64,000 nt of DNA from positions 186,001 through 250,000 of the forward strand of contig NZ_JABWEB010000006.1 in NCBI RefSeq assembly GCF_013369485.1, read 5' to 3'. The position numbers and the translations under genes were made by a program. This document shows positions 46,797 through 55,580 of the stretch, one piece after another. The notes under the pieces are model-generated. The model was not told where the DNA came from and did not search any database. It was given only the letters and a program-made list of their open reading frames with translations. Position 1 is the first letter of the stretch. Every line of letters begins with the position of its first letter. Origin of the DNA: Massilia sp. BJB1822 (GTDB lineage Bacteria; Pseudomonadota; Gammaproteobacteria; Burkholderiales; Burkholderiaceae_D).

Positions 46797-46822
46797 CGAG
46801 ACGCAACGAGACAAAACGAGAC
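46797..46822. promoter_or_regulatory. Upstream half of phased CGAGAC array
   Basis: CGAGAC occurs at 46797, 46807 and 46817, exactly ten bases apart, as the inverted counterpart of the GTCTCG copies. A weak promoter for the minus-strand gene (TTGGTC, 18 bases, CTATGA) can be drawn between the two halves, so bound protein could loop the DNA. Confidence 0.55.
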
Positions 46823-46940
46823 GTTGCCTTGCAGTAGCGAAGTATGCACCCTATACCCCGAATCAATCGCAAGAAAACTGCAGCGAACCGTCCAGCACGG
46901 CACCACGCCGCAAACGCAAGACGGCGCCACCCTAAGCTGC

Positions 46941-48023
46941 TCAGCGGCGGCCGATGCTGATCAGGTAGTTCTGCATGGTCGCTTCGGCCACCGAGGCCCA
47001 CTGGTTCTGGTCCTGGCGGAAGCGCTTCCATGGTTCGTAGATCTTCTTGAACTTGGCATTCTTGGCTGCTTCCTCCTCCATCACGGCAGTGGACGTCTTG
47101 TAGGCCGCGTCCATGATCTCTTTCGAGAAGCTATGCAGCTTGGCGCCGTTTTTCATCAGGCGGGCCAGGGCGGCCGGGTTCTTGGCGTCGTAGTCGGCCT
47201 GCATGCTGACGTGGCATTCGTAGCTGGCCACTTCGAGCGCGGCCTGGTATTCCTTGGGCAGCTTTTCCCACTCCTTGATATTCACGTAAAAGGAGAGCTG
47301 CGGCCCGGCTTCCCACCAGCCCGGCGTGTAGTAGTGCGGCGCCACGCGCACCAGGCCGAGCTTTTCATCGTCGTAAGGGCCGACCCATTCGGCGGCGTCG
47401 ATCGTGCCTTTTTCCAGGGCGGCATAGACGTCGCCGGCCGGGATCTGCTGCGGCACCACACCCATGCGCTCCATGACGCGGCCGGCAAAACCGGCCACGC
47501 GCATTTTCAAGCCCTTCATATCGGCCACGGTCTTGATCTCCTTGCGGTACCAGCCGCCCATCTGGGTGCCGGTATTGCCAGCCAGGAAATTGATGATGCC
47601 GTAACCTTTGTAGAATTCGCGCAGCAGTTCGCGCCCGCCGCCCTGGTCCATCCACGCCGTCTGCTGGCGCGAAGTCAGGCCGAAGGGCACGGCGCAATCA
47701 AAGCAGAAGGTGGGGTCCTTGCCGAAGTAGTAGTAGGCCGGCGTGTGGCCCATTTCCACCGTGCCGGCCTGCACCGCATCCATCACCTGCAGGCCGGGCA
47801 CGATTTCGCCAGCGGCGAACTGACGGATCTGGAATTTGCCGCCCGTCAGTTCGGCCACGCGTTTGACGAACTGGTCGGCCGAGCCGTAAATCGTGTCCAG
47901 GGTTTTCGGGAAGCTCGAGGCCAGGCGCCAATTGACCTGGCCGCCCTGGGCCAGGGCCGGCACGGCCAGCGCGCTGACGCCGGCGCCGAGGGCGGTATGC
48001 TGCAGGAAGGAACGGCGTTGCAT
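46941..48023 (-). CDS. TRAP transporter substrate-binding protein, Tat-exported (copy 1)
   Basis: A periplasmic solute receptor of 360 residues in the mannitol/chloroaromatic-type DctP class. The N-terminus MQRRSFLQ is a twin-arginine signal. Conserved stretches are VNWRLASSFPKTLDTIYG, GLQVMDAVQAGTVEMGH, and AAEWVGPYDDEKLG in the ligand pocket. It is a close paralogue of the gene at 50250. No permease genes adjoin it; the DctQM pair at 20.6-22.9 kb is a candidate partner. It is divergent from an M14 carboxypeptidase gene. The frame continues upstream to 48980 only as a shadow. Confidence 0.93.
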   Translation of the reverse strand: MQRRSFLQHTALGAGVSALAVPALAQGGQVNWRLASSFPKTLDTIYGSADQFVKRVAELTGGKFQIRQFAAGEIVPGLQVMDAVQAGTVEMGHTPAYYYFGKDPTFCFDCAVPFGLTSRQQTAWMDQGGGRELLREFYKGYGIINFLAGNTGTQMGGWYRKEIKTVADMKGLKMRVAGFAGRVMERMGVVPQQIPAGDVYAALEKGTIDAAEWVGPYDDEKLGLVRVAPHYYTPGWWEAGPQLSFYVNIKEWEKLPKEYQAALEVASYECHVSMQADYDAKNPAALARLMKNGAKLHSFSKEIMDAAYKTSTAVMEEEAAKNAKFKKIYEPWKRFRQDQNQWASVAEATMQNYLISIGRR

Positions 48024-48200
48024 AGATGTCTCCAATATATTCTTGTGTGTCATCGAATCGCGCTGCTGCCGGCCCATTGTAGCTGTTTCGGCGGAAAGAT
48101 TGTCAGATGCATCAGGCGCGCGGATGCGCTCGGCGCGGCGAGGCGGTATCATGTCGCCTTCGCGCCGCCGGCGCGCCCATTCACCAGCCAGGGACACACA

Positions 48201-49325
48201 ATGTCTATCAAAATCAGCAGCCAGTTCGACGCTGGCGCCATCGACGTCGTCAGCGTGACCAGCGCCGGCGATATCGACCTGAACATCCGCAAGGATTCCC
48301 ACGCCGACATCACCCAGTGGTTCTACTTCCGCGTCCAGGGCGCGCAAGCGGTGCCGCTCACCATCCGCTTCCTCAACGCCGGCCAGGCCGCCTATCCGGA
48401 CGGCTGGAAGGATTACCAGGTCGTGGCCAGCTACGACCGCGACACCTGGTTCCGCGTGCCGACCAGCTATGACGGTTCGGTGATGACGGTCGACCATGCG
48501 CCCGAGTTCGACAGCGTCTACTACGCCTACTTCGAGCCCTACTCGTGGGAGCGCCACCTGTCCCTGCTCGACAGCGCCCAGCTCTCGCCGCTGGCCCAGC
48601 TGGTGGACCTGGGCAGCACGGTGGAAGGCCGCGACATGAATCTGCTGGAGGTCGGCGATCCCGACGCCGAGAAAAAGGTTTGGGTCATCGCGCGCCAGCA
48701 CCCGGGCGAAACGATGGCCGAGTGGTTCGTCGAAGGCATGCTCGAAGCCCTGCTCGACCCGGCCGATCCGTACGCCAGCCAGTGCCTGAAGGATGCCGTG
48801 TTCTACGTGGTGCCGAATATGAATCCGGACGGCTCGGTGCGCGGCAACCTGCGCACCAACGCGGCCGGCGCCAACCTGAACCGCGAGTGGAATACGCCGA
48901 CCCTGGAGCGCAGCCCGGAAGTCTTCCTGGTCAAAGAAAAGATGAAGGAAATCGGCTGCGACCTCTTCCTCGACGTGCACGGCGACGAAGGCCTACCCTA
49001 TGTGTTCGTGGCCGGCAGCGACTCGCTGGAAAACTTCACGGCCGAGCAGAAAGCCGCGCAAGACCGCTTCATCGCCGACTTCAAGGTGGCCAGCCCCGAC
49101 TTCCAGGATGAGTTCGGCTACCCCGACGGCCCGTTCACGCCCGAAGTGCTGACCATGGGTTCGCCCCACATCACCCACCTGTTCGGCTGCCTGTCGCTGA
49201 CCCTGGAACTGCCGTTCAAGGACAACGCCAACGACCCGGACGAAGAACGCGGCTGGAGCGGCGCCCGCAGCGCCAAGCTCGGCGCCGCCGTGCTGCAACC
49301 GATCCTGCGCTCGCTGCGCGCCTGA
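48201..49325 (+). CDS. M14-family zinc carboxypeptidase (cytosolic type)
   Basis: A 374-residue peptidase without a signal peptide. An N-terminal beta-sandwich (1-125) precedes the M14 domain. Zinc ligands are visible in RQHPGETMAEWF (His, Glu) and LDVHGDEG (His). Catalytic-region features include NPDGSVRGNLRTN, and the general base is probably the Glu in LTLELPFK. The layout matches the cytosolic carboxypeptidase-like M14 subfamily. AGGGA precedes the ATG. The substrate is unknown. Confidence 0.9.
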   Translation: MSIKISSQFDAGAIDVVSVTSAGDIDLNIRKDSHADITQWFYFRVQGAQAVPLTIRFLNAGQAAYPDGWKDYQVVASYDRDTWFRVPTSYDGSVMTVDHAPEFDSVYYAYFEPYSWERHLSLLDSAQLSPLAQLVDLGSTVEGRDMNLLEVGDPDAEKKVWVIARQHPGETMAEWFVEGMLEALLDPADPYASQCLKDAVFYVVPNMNPDGSVRGNLRTNAAGANLNREWNTPTLERSPEVFLVKEKMKEIGCDLFLDVHGDEGLPYVFVAGSDSLENFTAEQKAAQDRFIADFKVASPDFQDEFGYPDGPFTPEVLTMGSPHITHLFGCLSLTLELPFKDNANDPDEERGWSGARSAKLGAAVLQPILRSLRA

Positions 49326-49337
49326 TCCCACCGCTGA

Positions 49338-49408
49338 GCCCACCGGGGTGGCCGTCCCGTCCGCCTTGGGGTCTGCCCCCAATCGGACGGGACGGCCATC
49401 CGGCGGGC
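49338..49408. repeat. Long intergenic palindrome with GGGGTC core
   Basis: A 71-base near-perfect inverted repeat whose arms include GTGGCCGTCCCGTCCG and CGGACGGGACGGCCAT around the core TTGGGGTCTGCCCCCAA. The core is shared with the elements at 54785 and 54859, suggesting a dispersed repeat family. Confidence 0.75.
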
Positions 49409-49422
49409 TGGGCTGTAGCATC

Positions 49423-49449
49423 AAAGCCCTGCCCCGCGCGGGGCTTTTT
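49423..49449 (+). terminator. Terminator after M14 carboxypeptidase
   Basis: AAAGCCC and GGGCTTT flank the palindrome GCCCCGCGCGGGGC (49431-49444), and a T-run ends the element. It lies just before the convergent higA stop. Confidence 0.75.
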
Positions 49450-49455
49450 CCTGGC

Positions 49456-49773
49456 TTAGCCGCGCTGGATGGCCGGCAGCACCAGTTCCGGTGCACGTCC
49501 CAGCAACTTCAGCAGCACTTGCGCCGGCCCACTCGGTACACGTTGCCTTTGTTCCCAGCTGCGCACCGTCTTGACGCTCACTTGCAGCGCCAGCGCAAAA
49601 TCCCGCTGCGAGAGGCCAGTCTGTTCCCGTATGGCTTTGGCGTCGGGCACAGCAAGCGCGGCGGCGGCCTGCCGCGACAATTCCAGCTTGCGCGCAGGAA
49701 CCAGCTCGCCCTTGGCGATCGCCGCTGCTTCCTTGAGACTGCAGCTCAGCTCTTCAAATAATTTCTGCTCCAT
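49456..49773 (-). CDS. HigA-like XRE-family antitoxin
   Basis: A 105-residue antitoxin and autoregulator. The C-terminal helix-turn-helix reads IREQTGLSQRDFALALQVSV then TVRSWEQ, and the N-terminal helical part would bind the toxin. It follows the toxin gene by 14 bases, the toxin-first order typical of higBA. GAGGATGCTGGG precedes the ATG. Confidence 0.88.
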   Translation of the reverse strand: MEQKLFEELSCSLKEAAAIAKGELVPARKLELSRQAAAALAVPDAKAIREQTGLSQRDFALALQVSVKTVRSWEQRQRVPSGPAQVLLKLLGRAPELVLPAIQRG

Positions 49774-49787
49774 CCCAGCATCCTCGC

Positions 49788-50111
49788 TTAAGCGGTCTGC
49801 GCCAAAATCTTCACCAGCGTCCGTAACTCGGCAAGCTGGCTGGCACTCAAATCATCTTTCCTTGACTTTTCATATGCCAGCAGCATGAAGATCTGATCGT
49901 GACGCACTTTGAAGTAGTAAATGGCGCGTCCGCCGCCACGTTTTCCCTGGCCTTTCGCGGCAAAGCGGATCTTGCGGATGCCGCCACCGCCGGGGATCAA
50001 GGCGCCGGCTTCCGGATCGCGCAAGAGTTCACGCTGCAAGGCGCAGTATTCCTCCTCCGTTGCCACTCCGGCCAGCGAACGGCTGAATACAGGTGTTTCG
50101 ATGAATACCAT
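49788..50111 (-). CDS. HigB/RelE-type toxin
   Basis: A 107-residue probable mRNA interferase. It starts MVFIETPVFSRSL and contains IRKIRFAAKGQGKRGGGRAI and DQIFMLLAYEKSRKDDLS, the usual RelE-fold strands with basic residues. The start at 50111 follows GGGA; the frame extends to 50195 without support. Both halves of the module look intact. It lies between two TRAP binding-protein paralogues. Confidence 0.88.
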   Translation of the reverse strand: MVFIETPVFSRSLAGVATEEEYCALQRELLRDPEAGALIPGGGGIRKIRFAAKGQGKRGGGRAIYYFKVRHDQIFMLLAYEKSRKDDLSASQLAELRTLVKILAQTA

Positions 50112-50193
50112 GATAGTCCCATGCGGCAGGCGTGCATAGCCAGCATAGGCGCATCGACAAGCGAGGAACTGCGGGCGCGCAAACTCCCGCGCC

Positions 50194-50227
50194 AAAACAA
50201 AACCCGCCGCACGGCGGGTTTTGTTTT
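50194..50227. terminator. Bidirectional terminator
   Basis: AAAACAAAACCCGCCG (50194-50209) is a perfect complement of CGGCGGGTTTTGTTTT (50212-50227). A-rich and T-rich ends on the two strands let it act in both directions. It ends the minus-strand TRAP binding-protein transcript before higB. Confidence 0.9.
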
Positions 50228-50249
50228 TTGCTGCAAGAGCCGATCAGGC

Positions 50250-51341
<1,092 letters not shown>

Positions 51342-51406
51342 GCAATATGTCTCCTAAGGATTTTTCTGCGTGACGGAAAACCTTACAGCTTTGTTATGCT
51401 GGAGAC

Positions 51407-51435
51407 AGTGTAGGGAAAGCCCTATAAGCTTGCAA
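51407..51435 (-). promoter_or_regulatory. Sigma-70-like promoter of the copy-2 TRAP binding protein
   Basis: Read on the minus strand, TTGCAA (51430-51435) and TACACT (51407-51412) are separated by exactly 17 bases, about 65 bases upstream of the ATG. Confidence 0.55.
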
Positions 51436-51473
51436 TCAAAATATCGGACGCGATCGTTCCTCCGCTACAACGT

Positions 51474-52826
51474 TCAATTACCTGCCACAACCATCTTCTC
51501 GATCAGGATGGAGCCGGTCTGCTTGGTGCCGCGCACCAGCACATCGCTGCCGACGCCGACGATCTGCTGGAACATTTCCTTCATATTGCCGGCGATGGTG
51601 ATTTCCTCCACCGGATACTGGATCACGCCGTTCTCCACCCAGTAGCCGGAAGCGCCGCGCGAATAGTCGCCGGTCACGTAATTGGTGCCCTGGCCCATCA
51701 GCTCGGTGACCAGCAGGCCGGTGCCGAGCTTGCGCAGCATGGCGGCGAAATCATCGCCCTTCTTGGTCAGGCTCGAGGTCAGTGACAGATTGTGCGAACC
51801 GCCCGCATTGCCCGTGGTTTGCATGCCCAGTTTGCGCGCCGAATAGGTGGAAAGGAAATAGCCCTGCAGCACGCCATCCTTGACCACATCGCGCTTGACG
51901 GTGCGCACGCCTTCTTCATCGAAGGGGGCGGAACCGACGGCGCCCACCACATGCGGATCTTCCTTGATCTGCACATGGGACGGGAACACCGACTGGCCCA
52001 GGCTGTCGAGCAGGAAAGTCGATTTGCGGTAGAGCGCGCCGCCCGAGGTGGCTTGCACGAAAGCGCCCAATAGGCCGGCCGCCAGCGGCGCCTCGAACAG
52101 CACCGGGCAGGTGCGCGTGCTCATCTTGCGCGCATGCAGGCGCGCCAGCGCGCGTTCGGCGGCATAGCGGCCGATCGCTTCCGGCGTGGCCATCTTGCGC
52201 GCATCGCGCACCGAGCTGTACCAGTCGTCGCGCTGCATATGCTTGCCCTTGCCGGCGATCGGCGCCACCGACAGCGTGTGGCGCGAATACGGATAGCCGC
52301 CGATGAAACCGCGCGAATTGGCGGCCACGAAATGCGACTGCTGCACATGCACGCCGGCCCCTTCGCTATTGCTGACGCGCGCATCGACGGCGAAGGCGGC
52401 CGCCTCGGCACGCTGGGCCAGGGCCACAGCCTCTTCGGTGCTGATGGTCCAGGGATAGAACAGCTTCAGGTCGCGCGGCGCCAGTTCCAGCATGTCCTCG
52501 TCGGCCAGGCCGGCGCAGTCGTCCTCGGCGGTGAAACGCGCGATGTTATAGGCCGCATCGACCGTGGCGCGCAGGGCGGCGGGCGAGAAATCGGAGGTGC
52601 TGGCATTGCCGCGCTTCTTGCCGATGAAGACCGTCACGCCCATGCCCTTGTCTTTATTCTGCTCGATCGTTTCGATGGCGCTCTTGCGCACCGAGACCGA
52701 CAAGCCGCTGCCTTCGCTGATTTCGACTGCGGCATCGCTGCCGCCCTTCTCGCGCGCATACGCTAAAACGTCGCGGGCAAGCTGTTTCAACTGGTCCTGG
52801 CTATGGGTAAAGACGGAGTCGCTCAT
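51474..52826 (-). CDS. pmbA: Metalloprotease subunit PmbA/TldE
   Basis: A 450-residue TldE homologue. With TldD it forms a peptidase involved in maturing modified peptides and in controlling some toxin-antitoxin proteins. Typical features are EGSGLSVSVRKSAIETIEQN, the DARVSNSEGAGV region, and the C-terminal YVTGDYSRGASGYWVENG. As in many relatives, TldE itself lacks the zinc HExxxH motif of TldD. It is divergent from yjgA, the arrangement known in E. coli. No tldD is in the window. Confidence 0.95.
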   Translation of the reverse strand: MSDSVFTHSQDQLKQLARDVLAYAREKGGSDAAVEISEGSGLSVSVRKSAIETIEQNKDKGMGVTVFIGKKRGNASTSDFSPAALRATVDAAYNIARFTAEDDCAGLADEDMLELAPRDLKLFYPWTISTEEAVALAQRAEAAAFAVDARVSNSEGAGVHVQQSHFVAANSRGFIGGYPYSRHTLSVAPIAGKGKHMQRDDWYSSVRDARKMATPEAIGRYAAERALARLHARKMSTRTCPVLFEAPLAAGLLGAFVQATSGGALYRKSTFLLDSLGQSVFPSHVQIKEDPHVVGAVGSAPFDEEGVRTVKRDVVKDGVLQGYFLSTYSARKLGMQTTGNAGGSHNLSLTSSLTKKGDDFAAMLRKLGTGLLVTELMGQGTNYVTGDYSRGASGYWVENGVIQYPVEEITIAGNMKEMFQQIVGVGSDVLVRGTKQTGSILIEKMVVAGN

Positions 52827-52916
52827 GGGTGGTTTTTGGTCGGCTAAGCGTTAAAACAGTTATCATAGCAGCCGTTTACTGTTTTTACAGGCAAGTTCAC
52901 GCTTGCCTCCCCTATC

Positions 52917-53513
52917 ATGCCAAATGCAAACCGTGGCGCCATCGGCTTCCAATCCTCCGAATTCCAGGAACAATACGAGCGCCCCTCCAAAACCGAACTC
53001 AAACGCCAATCCGACGCCCTGCAAGACCTGGGCCGGGAACTGGTCGAACAGCCGCGCGACCGCGTCAAGCGGGTGCCGATGCCGGATGACGTGCGGGATG
53101 CCATTTTGGAATGCCAAAACATCAAGAACCATGAAGGCCGCCGCCGCCAGATGCAGTTCGTCGGCAAGAAGATGCGCAGCCTGACGGAAGAGGAAGTGGC
53201 CACCATCCAGCGCACCATCGAAGGCTGGAAAGGCGCCTCCAAGGCCGATACGGCCGCCCTGCACGCGCTTGAGCGCCGCCGCGAAAAGCTGCTGGCCGAC
53301 GACAACGCCCTGACCACGCTGCTGGGCGAGCATGCCGAGCTCGACGCCCAGCACCTGCGCACCCTGATCCGCAATGCGCGCAAGGAGCAGGCCGAGAACA
53401 AGCCGCCCAAGGCTTACCGCGAAATCTTCCAGATCCTGAAAGACCTGGACGCCAAGGCCAAGGCCGCCGCCGCGCCCGCTGAAGACGACGAGTCCGAGGA
53501 CGACGATGAGTGA
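52917..53513 (+). CDS. yjgA: Ribosome-associated protein YjgA/DarP
   Basis: A DUF615-family protein of 198 residues, highly charged and helical, with SKTELKRQSDALQDLGRELV and QMQFVGKKMR. It associates with late 50S assembly intermediates in E. coli. The C-terminus is an acidic tail (EDDESEDDDE). It overlaps the next gene by 8 bases and is divergent from pmbA. Confidence 0.93.
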   Translation: MPNANRGAIGFQSSEFQEQYERPSKTELKRQSDALQDLGRELVEQPRDRVKRVPMPDDVRDAILECQNIKNHEGRRRQMQFVGKKMRSLTEEEVATIQRTIEGWKGASKADTAALHALERRREKLLADDNALTTLLGEHAELDAQHLRTLIRNARKEQAENKPPKAYREIFQILKDLDAKAKAAAAPAEDDESEDDDE

Positions 53514-54111
53514 TGCCGTGCTGGTGATCGGCCTGGTTTCCATCTCCGACCGCGCCAGCGGCGGCGTGTATGCGGACCAGGGCATCCCGGCGCTGCAAGA
53601 CTGGCTGGCCAGCGCGCTGAGCACGCCCTTCCGCGTCGAAACGCGCCTGATTCCCGACGAGCGCAGCCAGATCGAAGCGACCCTGGTGGAGCTGGTCGAC
53701 ACGGCGCGCTGCCACCTGGTGCTGACCACCGGCGGCACCGGCCCGGCGCGGCGCGACGTCACGCCGGAAGCCACGCTGGCCGTGGGCACCAAAGAAATGC
53801 CGGGCTTCGGCGAACAGATGCGCCAGATCAGCCTGCATTTCGTACCGACCGCCATCCTGTCGCGCCAGCTGGCCGTGATCCGCGAGACGGCCGACCACGC
53901 CGCCCTGATCATGAACCTGCCGGGCCAGCCCAAAGCCATCAAGGAAACCCTGGAAGGCTTGAAAGACGCCGACGGTAAGCAACTGGTGGGCGGCATCTTC
54001 GCCGCCGTGCCGTATTGCGTCGACCTGATCGGCGGCCCGTATATGGAAACCCATGCCGCCGTGAGCAAAACCTTCCGCCCCAAATCGGCCATCCGCCCAC
54101 CCAAGGAATAA
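53506..54111 (+). CDS. mog: Molybdopterin adenylyltransferase
   Basis: A 201-residue MogA-type enzyme that adenylates molybdopterin before molybdenum insertion. The MoCF domain shows SISDRASGGVYADQGIP near the start, the motif TTGGTGPARRDVTPEA, and MNLPGQPKAIKE. It overlaps yjgA by 8 bases and is followed by an esterase gene after one base. No other molybdopterin genes are nearby. Confidence 0.93.
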   Translation: MSDAVLVIGLVSISDRASGGVYADQGIPALQDWLASALSTPFRVETRLIPDERSQIEATLVELVDTARCHLVLTTGGTGPARRDVTPEATLAVGTKEMPGFGEQMRQISLHFVPTAILSRQLAVIRETADHAALIMNLPGQPKAIKETLEGLKDADGKQLVGGIFAAVPYCVDLIGGPYMETHAAVSKTFRPKSAIRPPKE

Positions 54112-54112
54112 G

Positions 54113-54781
54113 ATGACTCAAGTTCTCGACAATATCGAAATCAGCACCGGCGACCAGCCCACGGTTGCCATCATCTGGATGCACGGCCTGGGCGCCGACG
54201 GCAACGACTTCGTGCCCCTGGTTGACGAATTGGACCTGCAAGGCTTGCCCGCCATCCGCTTCATCTTCCCGCATGCCAAGACCATGCCGGTAACGATCAA
54301 TGGCGGCTACGTGATGCGCTCCTGGTACGACATCGTACACACCGACCTGGGCCGCCAGGAAGACGAAGCGGGCCTGCGCGCCTCGCAGCTGGAAGTCGAA
54401 GCCCTGATCGCGCGCGAAAAGGCGCGCGGCATTCCGGCCGAACGCATCCTGCTGGCCGGCTTCTCGCAAGGCTGCGCCATGACGCTGCAGACCGGCCTGC
54501 GCCATCCCGAGCAGCTGGCTGGCCTGCTGTGCCTGTCCGGCTATATGCCGCTGGCCGACAAGATCGGCGTCGAACGCCATGCCGCCAACCAGGCCACCCC
54601 GATCTTCCTGGCCCACGGCCGCATGGACCCGGTGGTGCCGGTCGCGCGCGCCCTCGCCACGCGCGAGCTGCTGGACAGCCTGGGCTACCAAGTCGAATGG
54701 CACGAATACCCCATGCAGCACTCCCTGTGCCTGGACGAAGTCAAGCACATCAATACCTGGCTGCGCCAAGTCCTCGCCTGA
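54113..54781 (+). CDS. Alpha/beta-hydrolase carboxylesterase
   Basis: A cytoplasmic esterase of 222 residues in the phospholipase/carboxylesterase family. The oxyanion motif WMHGLGADGNDF lies near residue 25. The triad is visible as Ser118 in AGFSQG, Asp172 in HGRMDPVVP, and His203 in YPMQHSL. Family members hydrolyse short acyl esters or thioesters. It starts one base after mog and is followed by GGGGTC palindromes and a terminator. Confidence 0.92.
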   Translation: MTQVLDNIEISTGDQPTVAIIWMHGLGADGNDFVPLVDELDLQGLPAIRFIFPHAKTMPVTINGGYVMRSWYDIVHTDLGRQEDEAGLRASQLEVEALIAREKARGIPAERILLAGFSQGCAMTLQTGLRHPEQLAGLLCLSGYMPLADKIGVERHAANQATPIFLAHGRMDPVVPVARALATRELLDSLGYQVEWHEYPMQHSLCLDEVKHINTWLRQVLA

Positions 54782-54784
54782 GTC

Positions 54785-54820
54785 CGTGTCCACCTTGGGG
54801 TCAGACCCCAAGTGGACACG
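54785..54820. repeat. Intergenic GGGGTC palindrome
   Basis: CGTGTCCAC and GTGGACACG flank TTGGGGTCAGACCCCAA, making a hairpin with one bulged base. The core is shared with the elements at 54859 and 49338. Confidence 0.75.
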
Positions 54821-54858
54821 AACTCAAGCGTATCAGCACGAACACAGCCGCATCCAAT

Positions 54859-54919
54859 GGCCGAGCCTGTGTCCGATTGGGGTCTGACCCCATGGTGGAC
54901 ACGGGCTCGGCCGTTTTTT
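54859..54919 (+). terminator. Terminator built around a GGGGTC palindrome
   Basis: GGCCGAGCC (54859-54867) pairs with GGCTCGGCC (54904-54912). Inside lie GTGTCC/GGACAC and the core TTGGGGTCTGACCCCA, and a run of six Ts follows. It should stop the mog-esterase transcript; the repeat appears to have been taken into the terminator stem. Confidence 0.8.
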
Positions 54920-55469
54920 ATGGCAGGGGCGGGGCGCTGCTGGCGGGGGCGGGGGTTTGGGCGACGTTCATGATCATGGCGAGCAGGGCGTAGTAGCCAT
55001 TCAGGCCGGTTAAATCGGTGACGCCTTGTTCGCCAAACTGCGTTAGCGCGGCGGCATAGGTGGGGTCGCTGACGCGCTTGTCGCGCTGGAGTTCGGTGCA
55101 GAAGTCGTACACGGCTTGTTCGTCGGCAGCCAAGCCGGATGGCGCGCGGCGCTGGGCGATGGCATCGATCACCTCGGCGCGGATGCCGACGTCGGCGGCA
55201 ATCGGGGCGTGGATGGCCCATTCGACGGGCTGGTCCCAGGCGCGCGCCGTGACCAGGATGGCCAGCTCGGACAGGCGCGTGCCGATGGCGCTGCGGTAGC
55301 GCAAATATTCGCCCAGGCGCTGGGCGCAGCTCATCAGCTCGGGGCTGCGCAGCAGCGGCACGAAGGGGCCGTACAGCGCGCCGCGCGGGCCGTCGATCAC
55401 GGCTTGCGCCGCGGCCTGCTGCGCCGTTGTCATCTCTGCAAAGGGGATGGGGCCGAGCCGTTCTGTCAT
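54918..55469 (-). CDS. Carboxymuconolactone-decarboxylase-like (AhpD-fold) protein
   Basis: A 183-residue helical protein. It has the family layout (SPELMSCAQRLGEYLRYRSA, then LSELAILVTARAWDQPVEWAIH) but not the CxxC pair of AhpD peroxidoreductases. The start at 55469 (MTERLGPIPF) is preferred; the frame extends to 55517 without a ribosome site. The function is unknown; related proteins act in aromatic lactone metabolism or redox defence. Confidence 0.8.
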   Translation of the reverse strand: MTERLGPIPFAEMTTAQQAAAQAVIDGPRGALYGPFVPLLRSPELMSCAQRLGEYLRYRSAIGTRLSELAILVTARAWDQPVEWAIHAPIAADVGIRAEVIDAIAQRRAPSGLAADEQAVYDFCTELQRDKRVSDPTYAAALTQFGEQGVTDLTGLNGYYALLAMIMNVAQTPAPASSAPPLP

Positions 55470-55580
55470 CGTCTGTCTGTGGCAGGAATGCGAAAAAGAA
55501 CGCATACGATACCGCAAAAATCAAAAACGCCTTTCGCGGCGGGGTTTATCGTCAGCTCTCCAACACCATAGGAGGGGACC

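Noticed and set aside
46785..48200. Long plus-strand extension before the M14 carboxypeptidase
   Set aside because: It is antisense to the copy-1 TRAP receptor; ATG 48201 with AGGGA upstream is the supported start.
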